The notes below the pieces were generated by a model. The model was not told the DNA's origin. It saw nothing but the letters and a program-made list of their open reading frames with translations, and did no database searches. Of a DNA stretch of 64,000 nt, positions 47,205-56,554 are shown one piece after another. Position 1 is the first letter of the stretch, and each line of letters begins with the position of its first letter. Location: contig NZ_SEBR01000001.1 of NCBI RefSeq assembly GCF_004295795.1, positions 226,713-290,712 on the forward strand, given 5' to 3'. This DNA is from Flavobacterium sp. Its GTDB lineage: Bacteria > Bacteroidota > Bacteroidia > Flavobacteriales > Flavobacteriaceae. Both the position numbers and the translations under genes were made by a program.

Positions 47205-48641
47205 ATGAGAAAAATCACTGCAATCCTAGCGCTGCTGCTCGCCTCGACCAGTATTTCGTTTGCACAAGAGGGCAAAAAATGGACGTTGCGCGAATGCGTC
47301 GAATATGCGCTCAAGAACAATATCCAGATCAAACAGTCCGAACTTGACATACAACTTGCCGCCATTGACAAGAAAGATGCGATCGGGAATTTTCTTCCTT
47401 CCTTGAACGCGAGTGCGAACCACAGTTGGAACATCGGTTTGAACCAGAACATCACGACCGGTTTGCTCGAAAATCAAACAACACAGTTTACGCAGGCCGG
47501 ACTCAACGCCGGAATCGACATCTACAAAGGCTTGCAAAACCAAAATACGCTTCGACGTTCGAAGTTGTCGATCATCGCGGCGCAATACCGTCTGGACAAG
47601 ATGAAAGACGATGTTTCGCTGAATGTGGCGAATGCTTTTCTTCAGATTCTGTTCAACAAGGAAAATCTCAAAGTTCAAAAAGCCCAGTTGGCGAACAACC
47701 AAAAGTTGATGACGCGAACCCAGGAATTGGTGAACGCCGGTTCTGTGCCCAGAGGCGATTTGGCCGATATGAAAGCGACTGTCGCAACGAGCCAAAAAGC
47801 GGTCGTCGACGCCGAGAACGTAATGCTGATTTCAAGATTGAGTCTGGCGCAATTGCTCCAAATCGAGGATTTCAAGGATTTCGATGTAGCCGATAACGAC
47901 TATGAAGTTTTTGAAAGTCCGGTGATGCAGGAATCGCCTAAGGCCATTTTCGAAAAAGCCAAAGAAGCCAGAAACGAGATCAAGATCGCAAGAGCGAATT
48001 TAGAGTTGGCCGAAAAAGACGTGAAAATCGCCAGAGGAACGCTTCAGCCGAACCTTCAGGGCTTTTACAGTTTCAGTACGCGTGCTTCTTATGCCGACAG
48101 AGTGATCGGCGGAACACCAGATCCGAACAATCCAACGACAACTATCGGAACGGTCGAAGGTACTGGCCAAAACGTAATCCAGCCGAACTTTATTCCTGTT
48201 CTAGGGAAATACGAGCCGATTTTCGACCAATTCAGCGCCAACAAAGGACACAACTTCGGACTTCAACTGAGCATTCCGATCCTTAACGGATTTCAGGCAA
48301 GAAACGGCGTCGAGCGTTCAAAAGTCGCGCTCGAGCGTTCCAAAATCGCATTTTCGCAAGCGGAACTCGATTTGGAAAGAAACGTTTATCAAGCGTTCGT
48401 CGATGCCAAAAACGCGCTTCAGTCTTACGAAACGGCTTTGGTCGCGGTCGAGGCTAGAGAGTTGGCGTTCAATTATGCGCAAGAGCGTTACAACGTGGGA
48501 ATGATGAACTCTTTCGACCTGAATCAGGCGCAGACTTTGTTCGTGAATTCCCAGTCGGATGCGGCGCGAGCGAAATTTGATTATATCTTTAGGGTAAAAG
48601 TCGTAGAATTCTACTTCGGAATTCCCATCCAACAAAAATAA
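47205..48641 (+). CDS. TolC-family outer-membrane efflux protein
   Basis: 478 residues from ATG 47205; an upstream GTG (47187) adds six residues before the signal peptide. The signal peptide ends SISFAQ (about residue 20). Two OEP repeats with long helices are visible, starting near WTLRECVEYALKNN and at about residue 250. It forms the outer-membrane exit duct for the efflux system. The second adaptor follows after 5 bp. Confidence 0.94.
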   Translation: MRKITAILALLLASTSISFAQEGKKWTLRECVEYALKNNIQIKQSELDIQLAAIDKKDAIGNFLPSLNASANHSWNIGLNQNITTGLLENQTTQFTQAGLNAGIDIYKGLQNQNTLRRSKLSIIAAQYRLDKMKDDVSLNVANAFLQILFNKENLKVQKAQLANNQKLMTRTQELVNAGSVPRGDLADMKATVATSQKAVVDAENVMLISRLSLAQLLQIEDFKDFDVADNDYEVFESPVMQESPKAIFEKAKEARNEIKIARANLELAEKDVKIARGTLQPNLQGFYSFSTRASYADRVIGGTPDPNNPTTTIGTVEGTGQNVIQPNFIPVLGKYEPIFDQFSANKGHNFGLQLSIPILNGFQARNGVERSKVALERSKIAFSQAELDLERNVYQAFVDAKNALQSYETALVAVEARELAFNYAQERYNVGMMNSFDLNQAQTLFVNSQSDAARAKFDYIFRVKVVEFYFGIPIQQK

Positions 48642-48646
48642 AAGCC

Positions 48647-49951
48647 ATGTCAAAAAAAACGATGTATTTTCTCCTGGGCGGCGTCCTCGTCCTGATTGTT
48701 GCAATGATCGCGTTGTCGAAATCGGGCGCCATCGGAAACAAAGATGAAGGAACCGAAGTCGAAACGGCCAAAGTCGAGGAAATGACAATCGTGGAAACCG
48801 TGTCGGCTACGGGAAAAGTACAACCTGAAATCGAGGTCAAAATCGCGCCTTTGGTGTCGGGAGAAATCATTGAACTTCCCATCAAGGAAGGACAAATCGT
48901 CAAAAAAGGCCAGCTTTTGGCTAAGATCAACCCTGATGTTTACACTTCAGGATTCAATCGCACAGTTTCGAATCTCTCCGGAACGAAAGCGGGTTTGAGC
49001 CAAGCCGATGCGCAATTCGCCGAGGCCAAAGCCAACTACGACAGAAACAAGACGCTTTTCGACAAAGGCATCATTTCGAAAGCCGACTGGGACAAGGCCA
49101 TTTCGTCTTTTGCAGTTGCGAAGGCCAACAAACAATCGGCTTATTACAATGTGCAAAGTGCGGAAGCGACAGTTAGCGAAGCCAAAGACAATCTGGGGCG
49201 AACCAACATTTATTCGCCAGCCGACGGAACGATTTCGGCATTGAACGTCGAACTCGGCGAGCGCGTTTTGGGAACACAGCAAATGGCCGGAACCGAATTG
49301 CTTCGCGTGGCCAATTTGAACAACATGGAAGTCGAAGTCGACGTGAACGAGAACGACATCGTAAAAATCAGCGTTGGAGATTCGGCAAATGTCGAGGTCG
49401 ACGCTTATCTCAAAAAGGAATTCAAAGGCGTCGTAACGAGTATTTCCAATTCTGCAAGTACAACCACGACAGCCGACCAAGTCACGAATTTCAAAGTAAA
49501 AGTGAGAATCGTCAAGGAATCGTATCAGGATTTGATCGATGGAAAACCGTCCAATTATTCGCCTTTCCGTCCGGGAATGACCGCGACCGTAGATATTATC
49601 ACCAAGAAACGCGTCGGTGTGACCGGAGTTCCGATCAGCGCTGTCGTAGTCAAAACCGATACGACTGCCAAAAAGACGTTCAAGGTCGAGGATAAAAATT
49701 CTGAAGAAGCGTTGAAAAAGGCCAAAACCGAGAAGAAATTCGAGTGCGTGTTCGTCAAAAATGGCGACAAAGCCCAGATTCGCGTGATCAAAACCGGAAT
49801 TCAGGACGATGCGAACATCGAAGTGACTTCGGGTCTCAAGAAAGGCGATGTCGTGATCGTCGGACCTTATAATGTCGTGACCAAAGAACTTGCTTCGGGC
49901 GACAAAGTCAAGTCTGGAGAAAAATCCGAAGCCAAAAAAGACAAAGGTTAA
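48647..49951 (+). CDS. HlyD/MacA-type periplasmic adaptor, second
   Basis: 434 residues with an N-terminal membrane anchor (6-26), lipoyl half-motif (KIAPLVSGEIIELPIKEGQ), coiled-coil hairpin (about 100-170) and a Lys-rich C-terminus. It is longer than the first adaptor and paralogous to it (shared LFDKGIIS). Its TAA overlaps the ATG of tsaB (TAATG). Confidence 0.92.
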   Translation: MSKKTMYFLLGGVLVLIVAMIALSKSGAIGNKDEGTEVETAKVEEMTIVETVSATGKVQPEIEVKIAPLVSGEIIELPIKEGQIVKKGQLLAKINPDVYTSGFNRTVSNLSGTKAGLSQADAQFAEAKANYDRNKTLFDKGIISKADWDKAISSFAVAKANKQSAYYNVQSAEATVSEAKDNLGRTNIYSPADGTISALNVELGERVLGTQQMAGTELLRVANLNNMEVEVDVNENDIVKISVGDSANVEVDAYLKKEFKGVVTSISNSASTTTTADQVTNFKVKVRIVKESYQDLIDGKPSNYSPFRPGMTATVDIITKKRVGVTGVPISAVVVKTDTTAKKTFKVEDKNSEEALKKAKTEKKFECVFVKNGDKAQIRVIKTGIQDDANIEVTSGLKKGDVVIVGPYNVVTKELASGDKVKSGEKSEAKKDKG

Positions 49952-50613
49952 TGGCGTTGATCCTCAATATCGAAACGGCTACCAAAAATTGTTCGGTGGC
50001 TTTGGCCGAAGACGGGAAAACGCTTGCGAGCCGCGAAATTTCGGGTCCAGGTTATTCGCATGCGGAAAAACTCCACGTGTTCATAGACGAAGTGATTGCC
50101 GAAGCCGGAAAGAAATTTTCTGACTTGAAAGCAGTCGCCGTGAGTCGCGGGCCAGGTTCTTACACTGGTTTGAGAATTGGCGTTTCGGCAGCAAAAGGTT
50201 TGTGTTTCGCTTTGGAAATCCCGCTTATTTCAGTCGATACTTTACAGGTTTTGGCCGCTCAGGCAAAGGTTCCAGACGGTTTGCTGATTCCGATGTTGGA
50301 CGCCAGGCGAATGGAAGTTTACAGCGCGATTTTTTCTGCAGATTTGAATCAAATCCGCGAGACTAAAGCCGAAATCATCACTGAGGAATCGTTCACGGAA
50401 ATCTCTGAAAAGGCTTATTTTCTGGGCGACGCGAACGATAAATGCAAACCATTCCTGACTCGCGCGAACTTTGTATTTTTGGATGAAATGGTCTTTCCAT
50501 CGGCCAAAGAAACGGCGGCTTTGAGCTTTGACAAATTCCAGAAATCCCAATTCGAAGACGTAGCTTATTTCGAGCCTTTTTACCTCAAAGATTTCGTCGT
50601 TGGCGGGAAATGA
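49951..50613 (+). CDS. tsaB: TsaB, tRNA t6A-modification protein
   Basis: 220 residues. ASKHA-fold N-terminus (LILNIETATKNCSVAL) and the central VSRGPGSYTGLRIG segment define TsaB. It scaffolds TsaD and TsaE in the threonylcarbamoylation of A37 in ANN-decoding tRNAs. Start overlaps the adaptor stop by one base, so this essential housekeeping gene appears to be transcribed with the efflux operon. Confidence 0.94.
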   Translation: MALILNIETATKNCSVALAEDGKTLASREISGPGYSHAEKLHVFIDEVIAEAGKKFSDLKAVAVSRGPGSYTGLRIGVSAAKGLCFALEIPLISVDTLQVLAAQAKVPDGLLIPMLDARRMEVYSAIFSADLNQIRETKAEIITEESFTEISEKAYFLGDANDKCKPFLTRANFVFLDEMVFPSAKETAALSFDKFQKSQFEDVAYFEPFYLKDFVVGGK

Positions 50614-50670
50614 TCGTTGCTTTCGATGCTTTTTACTCAGGCTCGATCAACTTGCAAAAACTGGTGAATA

Positions 50671-51390
50671 TCATTCGTAACGTTCGATGACCGAATCGCG
50701 TTTTGTCACGACAATTTTCCCTTTCACGACCTTTTGATATTCCTTGTAACGGATCTGAAACTGTTCGCCTTCGACATATTGCAGGTAATCTGAGAACGTT
50801 TCGGTCGATTCCAATTTTCCCGATTTGTCGAAACGATGGTGTTTTGTCGTCTCGAAATACCGTCCGAAATTCCCTGTCACGAGTATTTTTCGGACAGAAT
50901 CGACTTCGACGCTGTTGTCTGATAAGTCGTTAGAAAGCTCAAAATTTTTTGTTTTGCGATTGAACAGATAAACGCTCGTGATCTCGTTCTCGGCTGAGCT
51001 TCCGTAACTTCGGATCAGGAAATCGTTGAATCCGTCGAAGTTGACATCCCGAAAATGATCCGCGGAAGCGAAATCAAAACCGTATTTGAGGCAACATTCT
51101 ATGTGTTTCAGCAAAAGACGCCGGGTTTTTGTATCGCGGATTTTTATCAACTCCACTTTGCCTTCGTCTACCAGAGTATCGGTTTGCTCCCAAACACATT
51201 CGAGTCCGTTTATGCGGAAAGGCTCGCTGGTTTTTATGACAGATCCGGGTTTGGCGATCGTGATTTCGGTCTTGGAAACAGTGTCGGCAATCGGCTTTTC
51301 AGTTTTGTCAGAAATCTTCTTGTTTCCGCAATCGGCGAAAGCGAACACCAACAACAAATACAGAATCGGGATTGATTTGAAAGTTCGCAT
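50671..51390 (-). CDS. Putative lipoprotein, XAC2610/FG-GAP-like
   Basis: 239 residues from ATG at 51390; an upstream ATG (51423) would put charged residues before the signal. The lipobox is AFADC (about residue 20). A D-x-N-x-D-G-x-x-D-F motif (DVNFDGFNDF) is followed by a YLFNRKTKNFE strand, as in XAC2610-like proteins. The motif is shared with the lipoprotein at 32739. It lies 33 bp downstream of the MscS gene's stop, same strand. Function unknown. Confidence 0.78.
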   Translation of the reverse strand: MRTFKSIPILYLLLVFAFADCGNKKISDKTEKPIADTVSKTEITIAKPGSVIKTSEPFRINGLECVWEQTDTLVDEGKVELIKIRDTKTRRLLLKHIECCLKYGFDFASADHFRDVNFDGFNDFLIRSYGSSAENEITSVYLFNRKTKNFELSNDLSDNSVEVDSVRKILVTGNFGRYFETTKHHRFDKSGKLESTETFSDYLQYVEGEQFQIRYKEYQKVVKGKIVVTKRDSVIERYE

Positions 51391-51423
51391 TTCTGACGCA
51401 AATTTGGCGCGGAAAAACCGCAA

Positions 51424-52278
51424 TTATTGAACCGAACGCTCTTTCATGATTGGTTGGATCGAGATTCCCGCGGCGTCGAACGCGTCTTTTCCTTCTTCGA
51501 GAATTTCGGCAACCATATCGCTGAAATCGTTGGTTTTCGCCCAGGAACGCACAGCGAGGTTTATTGAATGGTCGGTCAAATCGCGAACGACGATCGACGG
51601 TTCGGGCTTTGGCAACACGTTTTTGTTTTTTCTGAGAACTTCGAGCAAGATTTCGCGCACTTGTTTGATGTTCGTGTCGTAAGAAACCGTAAACGTCAGG
51701 TCTGAGCGGCGCAGGCCTTCCATCGAGAAATTTATGATCGTTCCGTTTGACAGCGCGCCGTTCGGGACAAAAATCGTCTGGTTGTTTCCGGTAATCAGTT
51801 TCGTGACGAAAATCTGGATTTCAGAAACGGTTCCAGTCACGCCTTGTGCCTCGATCGTGTCGCCGACGCGGAAAGGTTTGAACATGATGATGAGCATTCC
51901 GCCGGCAAAATTCGAAAGCGAACCCTGAAGCGAAAGTCCGATCGCCAATCCCATCGCGCCAAGAATCGCAACGAAAGACGAAGTTTCGATCCCGAGTCGC
52001 GAAATCACCGTGATGAACAACAAAACCCGCATCGCCCAAAGCAAAATGTCGGCCAGAAACTTCGAAAGCGTCGGGTCGAGCTCGCGTTTGACCATGATGC
52101 GTTTGATCACGCGATTGATGAGCCGAATCGTCCAAAGTCCGATAAAAAGAACGACAATCGCCGAAATAAGCCGAGGCGTATAATCGATTAGCCACGTCAT
52201 CGATTTGTGGACGTAATCTGTCAAGGTTGTGAAGTCTGAGACGAGTTCTCTCTTTTCTGTGGTTTCGAGGTTTTGCAT
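51424..52278 (-). CDS. MscS-family mechanosensitive ion channel
   Basis: 284 residues. Three membrane helices in the first 130 residues; the pore helix contains GAMGLAIGLSLQGSLSNFAGG, and the beta domain has VGDTIEAQGVTGTV and FVPNGALSNGTIINFS. It releases solutes when membrane tension rises. The promoter box (52283-52290) ends 4 nt before the ATG. Confidence 0.94.
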   Translation of the reverse strand: MQNLETTEKRELVSDFTTLTDYVHKSMTWLIDYTPRLISAIVVLFIGLWTIRLINRVIKRIMVKRELDPTLSKFLADILLWAMRVLLFITVISRLGIETSSFVAILGAMGLAIGLSLQGSLSNFAGGMLIIMFKPFRVGDTIEAQGVTGTVSEIQIFVTKLITGNNQTIFVPNGALSNGTIINFSMEGLRRSDLTFTVSYDTNIKQVREILLEVLRKNKNVLPKPEPSIVVRDLTDHSINLAVRSWAKTNDFSDMVAEILEEGKDAFDAAGISIQPIMKERSVQ

Positions 52279-52282
52279 GCCG

Positions 52283-52290
52283 CAAAAATA
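52283..52290 (-). promoter_or_regulatory. Predicted -7 element of the MscS gene
   Basis: TATTTTTG on the minus strand, 4 nt before the start codon. Confidence 0.6.
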
Positions 52291-52409
52291 GAGATATTAG
52301 AGGATAGACGAAAAGATAATAGATAATAGACGTAAAGATGAAAGACGGGCCGCGGTGTAAAAAATGGCTTCAGTTTAAAAAAAAAACGACAGATTTCTCC
52401 ATCGCAATG

Positions 52410-52490
52410 TCTATTATCTATCAGTCCAGTATCTATTATCTGCCAGTCTATTATCTGCCAATCTATTATCTGCCAATCTATTATCTTCAG
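52410..52490. repeat. 15-bp tandem repeat (TCTATTATC + TGCCAA/G)
   Basis: Five TCTATTATC cores; the last three intervals are exactly 15 bp (52432, 52447, 52462, 52477), the first is 22 bp. An inverted partner GATAATAGATAATAGA sits at about 52315-52330, so a hairpin could span the segment. Confidence 0.85.
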
Positions 52491-52492
52491 TC

Positions 52493-52753
52493 CTAATCGG
52501 CAGGTTCTTCGAATCTGTTTTCGCTTTCGCGGTCGGCTTGGCGGATGTCTTCGATGTCCTCGTTTCCTTCATTGGCGAATGCGCTTGTCTTTTCTACGAT
52601 CGGTTCGGTGGTTTCCGACATGATTTCGGGTTGAGGCGCGTAATAATCTGAAGCGTCTTTCACCGGATCGTTCGCGGTTTCGATAGGCGGCGGTTCGTTC
52701 CCGTTTTCAGGCGGTCCGCCAAATAGTCTTTTGAAGAAATTTCCCAATCCCAT
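52493..52753 (-). CDS. Small acidic hypothetical protein
   Basis: 86 residues, start MGLGNFFKRLFGG, then a low-complexity acidic, Pro/Asn/Glu-rich chain without predicted fold. The amphipathic start could touch a membrane. It sits 40 bp downstream of the DUF255 gene on the same strand, so it may share its transcript. No family recognised. Confidence 0.6.
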   Translation of the reverse strand: MGLGNFFKRLFGGPPENGNEPPPIETANDPVKDASDYYAPQPEIMSETTEPIVEKTSAFANEGNEDIEDIRQADRESENRFEEPAD

Positions 52754-52793
52754 TTTGTCTTAGATTTATGGTTACTTCCTAAATGTAAGCAAT

Positions 52794-54821
52794 TTAAGTG
52801 GTTGGCAGTAAATTTTTTAATGCCGATTCCAAATCGGTTTCAGGCAATTGGCAAGTTTGGTTTTGGCAGATGTAATACAGATTTTGTCCCTCGGAAAACC
52901 GATTTTCCAAGAACGGGATTTTCGATTCTTTCGAAGTTCCGGCCAAAGTGACATTCGGAAGATATTGCGAGTTGATTTCGGCTGCGTCCGACAATGCGTT
53001 CGGACCGCAAACAGCCAATTCGCGCTGACTATCGGAATAATTTAAAAACACATTGAGCCAATTCGAAAAAGCCGAAGGATAATCGACCACCGGAATGATG
53101 TGATTGAGCATATTCTCGCACTTGGTTTCATAATGCTGATTGCCGAAATGGATCGAAAGTTTATACAGATTCTCGCACATCACAGAGTTCGAAGCCGGAA
53201 TCACGTTGTCCTCCATCTCGTAATGACTCGCGACCAAAGCTTTGTCGAGCCTTGACGTGAACTGGAAAAATCCGCGTTCGGCATCGAAAAAATGGTCGAA
53301 ACAATAGTCGCAAAGTTGTTTGGCGTCAGTAAGGAATTTCTCGTCCAAAGTCACTTCGTAAAGCGCGATGAAGGCGTCGATCGTGAATGCGTAATCTTCG
53401 AGATAACCGTTGATCGTGCTTTTGCCGTTTTTGTGATTGTGCCACAAATTTCCGTTTGGTGACCAACATTCGCGTCTGATGAAATTGGCGTTTTCAAGTG
53501 CCGATTCGAGATATTCCTTATACCCGAGTGCTTTGTAGGCGTCGACGAAACCTTTTAGCATGATCGCGTTCCAGGACGTAAGCGATTTGTCGTCAAGTCC
53601 CGGACGTGCCCGGTTTTCTCGCGCCTCGAACAACTTTTTTACCCAACGCTGTTTGTTTGCAAGCAAATCGTCTATCGGGATTTTGTGGATTTCAGCCTGT
53701 TCTTCTGAAGTGTGTTTTTGGATAAGGACGTAATTGCCGTTTTCCCAATGTCCGAAGTCGTTTATATTGTAGATTTTGCCGAAAAGTTCAAAATCGTCTT
53801 CAAGTATCTTTTCGAGTTCCGATTTTGTCCAGACATAAAACGCACCTTCTTCGGAATGCCCGTTTTCGTCTTTGGAATCGGCGTCAAGCGCGGAATAGAA
53901 TTCACCGTTTTTGCCTTTGAGCTCGCGGTTGACGAATTTCAAAGTGTCTTCGACGACTTCGGCGTAAAGCGGATTTCCCGTGAGTTTGTAAGCATCGGCG
54001 TAAAGCGAAACCAATTGTCCGTTGTCGTATAACATTTTCTCGAAATGCGGAACGTGCCATTTGAAATCGACCGAATAGCGCGAAAATCCACCGCCGACGC
54101 TATCGAAAATTCCGCCCAAAGCCATCTTTGTCAACGTCAGGTTCACGAAATCGAGCAGATCTGGATTTTGGGTTTGGAAACCGTAGCGCATCAGGAATTT
54201 GAAGTTGTTCGGAAGCATGAATTTTGGCGCTTTTTGGTAACCTCCAAATTCCCAATCGAAGCTTTTTGACCAGTTCGCGAGCAAATCGGACAGTTTTTGC
54301 TGGCTCGGAAATCCGTTTCCCTGATTCTCGTTCGGAAGAATGTTCAGCGCTTCAAGGCCTTCGTGCAATTTTCCGGCGTAATCAAACATGCGGTGCGGCT
54401 CGTTTTTCCAAAGATTCTGCAAGTGGTCGAGCGTTTGCATCCAATCGCCTTTCTTGAAATACGTTCCGCCCCAAACCGGACGTCCGTCGGGCAATGCGAC
54501 TACGTTCATTGGCCAGCCGCCGCGTTGCGTCATCAGCTGCACGGCTTTCATGTAAACCGCGTCGACATCGGGACGTTCTTCGCGATCGACTTTTATGTTG
54601 ACGAAATGTTCGTTCATCAGGTTCGCCGCCTCGCCATCTTCGAAGGTTTCGTGTTCCATGACGTGGCACCAGTGGCAAGCCGAATATCCCACAGATATCA
54701 GAATCAACTTCTTTTGCGCTTTCGCCGATTCGAGCGAAGTTTCGTTCCAGGCTTTCCAATGCACGGGATTTTGAGCGTGTTGGAGTAGGTAAGGGCTGGT
54801 TTCTTTGGAAAGTTCGTTCAT
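52794..54821 (-). CDS. DUF255 thioredoxin-domain protein (YyaL/SPATA20 type)
   Basis: 675 residues, full family length. An N-terminal thioredoxin-like DUF255 domain starts SPYLLQHAQNPVHW and carries C49-H-W-C52; it is followed by an (alpha/alpha)6-barrel-like region of the glycosidase/cellobiose-epimerase type. Cytoplasmic; biochemical role not settled in the family. No clear promoter box upstream. Confidence 0.93.
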   Translation of the reverse strand: MNELSKETSPYLLQHAQNPVHWKAWNETSLESAKAQKKLILISVGYSACHWCHVMEHETFEDGEAANLMNEHFVNIKVDREERPDVDAVYMKAVQLMTQRGGWPMNVVALPDGRPVWGGTYFKKGDWMQTLDHLQNLWKNEPHRMFDYAGKLHEGLEALNILPNENQGNGFPSQQKLSDLLANWSKSFDWEFGGYQKAPKFMLPNNFKFLMRYGFQTQNPDLLDFVNLTLTKMALGGIFDSVGGGFSRYSVDFKWHVPHFEKMLYDNGQLVSLYADAYKLTGNPLYAEVVEDTLKFVNRELKGKNGEFYSALDADSKDENGHSEEGAFYVWTKSELEKILEDDFELFGKIYNINDFGHWENGNYVLIQKHTSEEQAEIHKIPIDDLLANKQRWVKKLFEARENRARPGLDDKSLTSWNAIMLKGFVDAYKALGYKEYLESALENANFIRRECWSPNGNLWHNHKNGKSTINGYLEDYAFTIDAFIALYEVTLDEKFLTDAKQLCDYCFDHFFDAERGFFQFTSRLDKALVASHYEMEDNVIPASNSVMCENLYKLSIHFGNQHYETKCENMLNHIIPVVDYPSAFSNWLNVFLNYSDSQRELAVCGPNALSDAAEINSQYLPNVTLAGTSKESKIPFLENRFSEGQNLYYICQNQTCQLPETDLESALKNLLPTT

Positions 54822-55004
54822 CTTCGGTGAGGTGGTTTGTGATTTTATTGGTCGGACTGCTTGGATGTCTATCGGATCGAAATAATTGCGACTTGGATTG
54901 GGATTGATTTTTATTGGATTTCGATTCGATTTCCGGCGGAATTTTCGTGGGATTTTGGTAGGAAATCTTTGTCGATTTTACTGGTCGATTTCTTTGCTTT
55001 TGCA

Positions 55005-55037
55005 GACCTAACAAATCTCGAAGATTTGTTAGGTCTA
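55005..55037. repeat. Dispersed palindrome P, copy 2
   Basis: Arms AGACCTAACAAATCT and AGATTTGTTAGGTCT, 15 bp each, around CGA. Perfect pairing. Confidence 0.9.
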
Positions 55038-55066
55038 GCAAAGTTACCCTTGAAAAACCAAATTTC

Positions 55067-55097
55067 ATTACAGATTTTCTGTAGAAATTGTTAAAAC
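55067..55097 (+). repeat. 31-nt dispersed element T, copy 2
   Basis: CATTACAGA, 4 nt, CTGTA, spacer, GTTAAAA; contains the inverted pair TACAGA/TCTGTA. Confidence 0.75.
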
Positions 55098-55223
55098 TGA
55101 ACTTTTGGAAGTTTAGATTGCGCGATTCGAGAACATCGGTTGAAAACGGATCAAAATCAATTCGGGATAATTTGCTGCCGTTTAGCGAATTGTCCTATCA
55201 TTGCAAAAAACAAAACCAACCAA

Positions 55224-56441
55224 ATGAAAAACAAGACTACTTTGCTGACGAATGCTTTTTTGGCGACTGTTTTTGCGGTCAATCTGTCATCAGGACAATG
55301 GCAATCGCAAACTTCGCCCACGACACAAAAATTGGAGGCTTTGTACTTCACGAGTCCAACGACGGGATTCACCTCGAGCTCGAACACTTCCCAACTGTAT
55401 AAGACAGTTGACGCAGGCGTGACTTGGGCGACCGTAGGCGCATTTTCATCGCGTGATCTTTGGTTCATCGATTCGAACATCGGGTTCGCCTCGTCGTCGA
55501 TAGCTTCAGCCAGTGGCACGATGAAAAAGACCACGAACGGCGGCTCTGCGTGGACGCAAATTACCGCTCCGAACAGCAGTTCTTATCTGGGTGTGAGCGC
55601 CACATCGGCTACGAACGCATATTTCATCAATACGGAAGGAAAAGTCATCAAAACCACAAATGGCGGAACAAGCGTAACGTCGTACACACTTCCGCTGACA
55701 ACGCCGTCGAGCCAGTCGCTGATGGATATTTTCTTCGTGAACGCGACCACTGGTTTCGTATGTGCGCAAGGTGGCCAAATCTTCAGGACGACCAATTCCG
55801 GAACTTCTTGGACAGCACTAACGCCGAATGTCGGAACAAGTGCGCTCAACTCGCTTTATTTTACGGATGCACTTACCGGATATGCGACAGGTTCAGGAGG
55901 AAAAGTAATCAAGACGACAGACGGCGGGACGACTTGGGTAGACAAATCGGTTCCGGGAAATTTCGCTTTTAACGGCGTTCGGTTTTTCGATGCGAACGTA
56001 GGCTTGGTCGTCGGACTTTCGGGAAGGATTTTCAGGACGATGGACGGAGGCGACACTTGGGTGCAACAAGCTTCAGGCACGACAGAACATTTGCGGAGCG
56101 TATTTTTCCTCAATGCCACGAGTGCGATAATTGTCGGTGACGCGGGAACGATACTCAAGAACAACGATGTCTTATCTGAAAAAGACTTTGTTTTGAAACC
56201 TGTGTTTTCACTTGCTCCGAATCCGATTGACGAAACGTCTGTACTTTCTGTGCAAAACGTCGAAGATTTCAGCGCGCTTTCGATTGAAATTTATGACGTC
56301 ACAGGAAAGTTGGTCAAGAAAGACGCGATCAAGTCACAGCACTACAATTTGTCGCGAAGCGAATTCACGCCCGGCGTTTATGTCATCAAGATCAAAGATG
56401 GCAGCGGCGTTTTGGAAACCCAGAAATTTATCGTGAAATAG
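55224..56441 (+). CDS. Secreted YCF48-like repeat protein with T9SS type A sorting domain
   Basis: 405 residues from ATG 55224 (a frame from 55140 would put 28 polar residues before the signal). The signal peptide ends near SSGQ (residue 24). About six YCF48/BNR-like repeats follow (pattern T-x-D-G-G-x-T-W and A-x-G-x-x-G-x-I-x-x-T), then a type A sorting domain (LAPNPIDETSVLSV ... GKLVKKDA ... PGVYVIKIKDG ... KFIVK). Likely secreted through SprA. Composite P+T repeats flank it on both sides. Confidence 0.9.
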   Translation: MKNKTTLLTNAFLATVFAVNLSSGQWQSQTSPTTQKLEALYFTSPTTGFTSSSNTSQLYKTVDAGVTWATVGAFSSRDLWFIDSNIGFASSSIASASGTMKKTTNGGSAWTQITAPNSSSYLGVSATSATNAYFINTEGKVIKTTNGGTSVTSYTLPLTTPSSQSLMDIFFVNATTGFVCAQGGQIFRTTNSGTSWTALTPNVGTSALNSLYFTDALTGYATGSGGKVIKTTDGGTTWVDKSVPGNFAFNGVRFFDANVGLVVGLSGRIFRTMDGGDTWVQQASGTTEHLRSVFFLNATSAIIVGDAGTILKNNDVLSEKDFVLKPVFSLAPNPIDETSVLSVQNVEDFSALSIEIYDVTGKLVKKDAIKSQHYNLSRSEFTPGVYVIKIKDGSGVLETQKFIVK

Positions 56442-56554
56442 ATTTCGAAACTGACTTGAAACGGAAGATTTTCCGCGGGAGATTTGATGTTGAATCGAAC
56501 GGTCAATCTTACGCTTTTTTGCTTTGGAAAAACGTCCGAAAGTGGCATTTTCCA

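Larger units (their letters stand above)
54822..55223. other. 402-bp gap between divergent genes, with composite repeat
   Basis: Contains palindrome P (55005-55037) and element T (55067-55097), 29 bp apart, and near the end a TATCATTG box (55196-55203) for the gene at 55224. An upstream-extended frame from 55140 is not supported. The first 180 bp are rich in GATTT/GGATT words without clear structure. Confidence 0.7.

Noticed and set aside
46328..47455. 375-codon minus ORF across an adaptor and the TolC-like gene
   Set aside because: Overlaps two well-supported genes and the gap between them; sequence is low in recognisable structure.
52410..52490. Possible small CRISPR array
   Set aside because: Units are 15 bp and directly abutting, without spacers, and no cas genes are near.
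55140..55223. Upstream start for the YCF48-like protein
   Set aside because: Adds a polar stretch before a good signal peptide and lies upstream of the likely promoter box.
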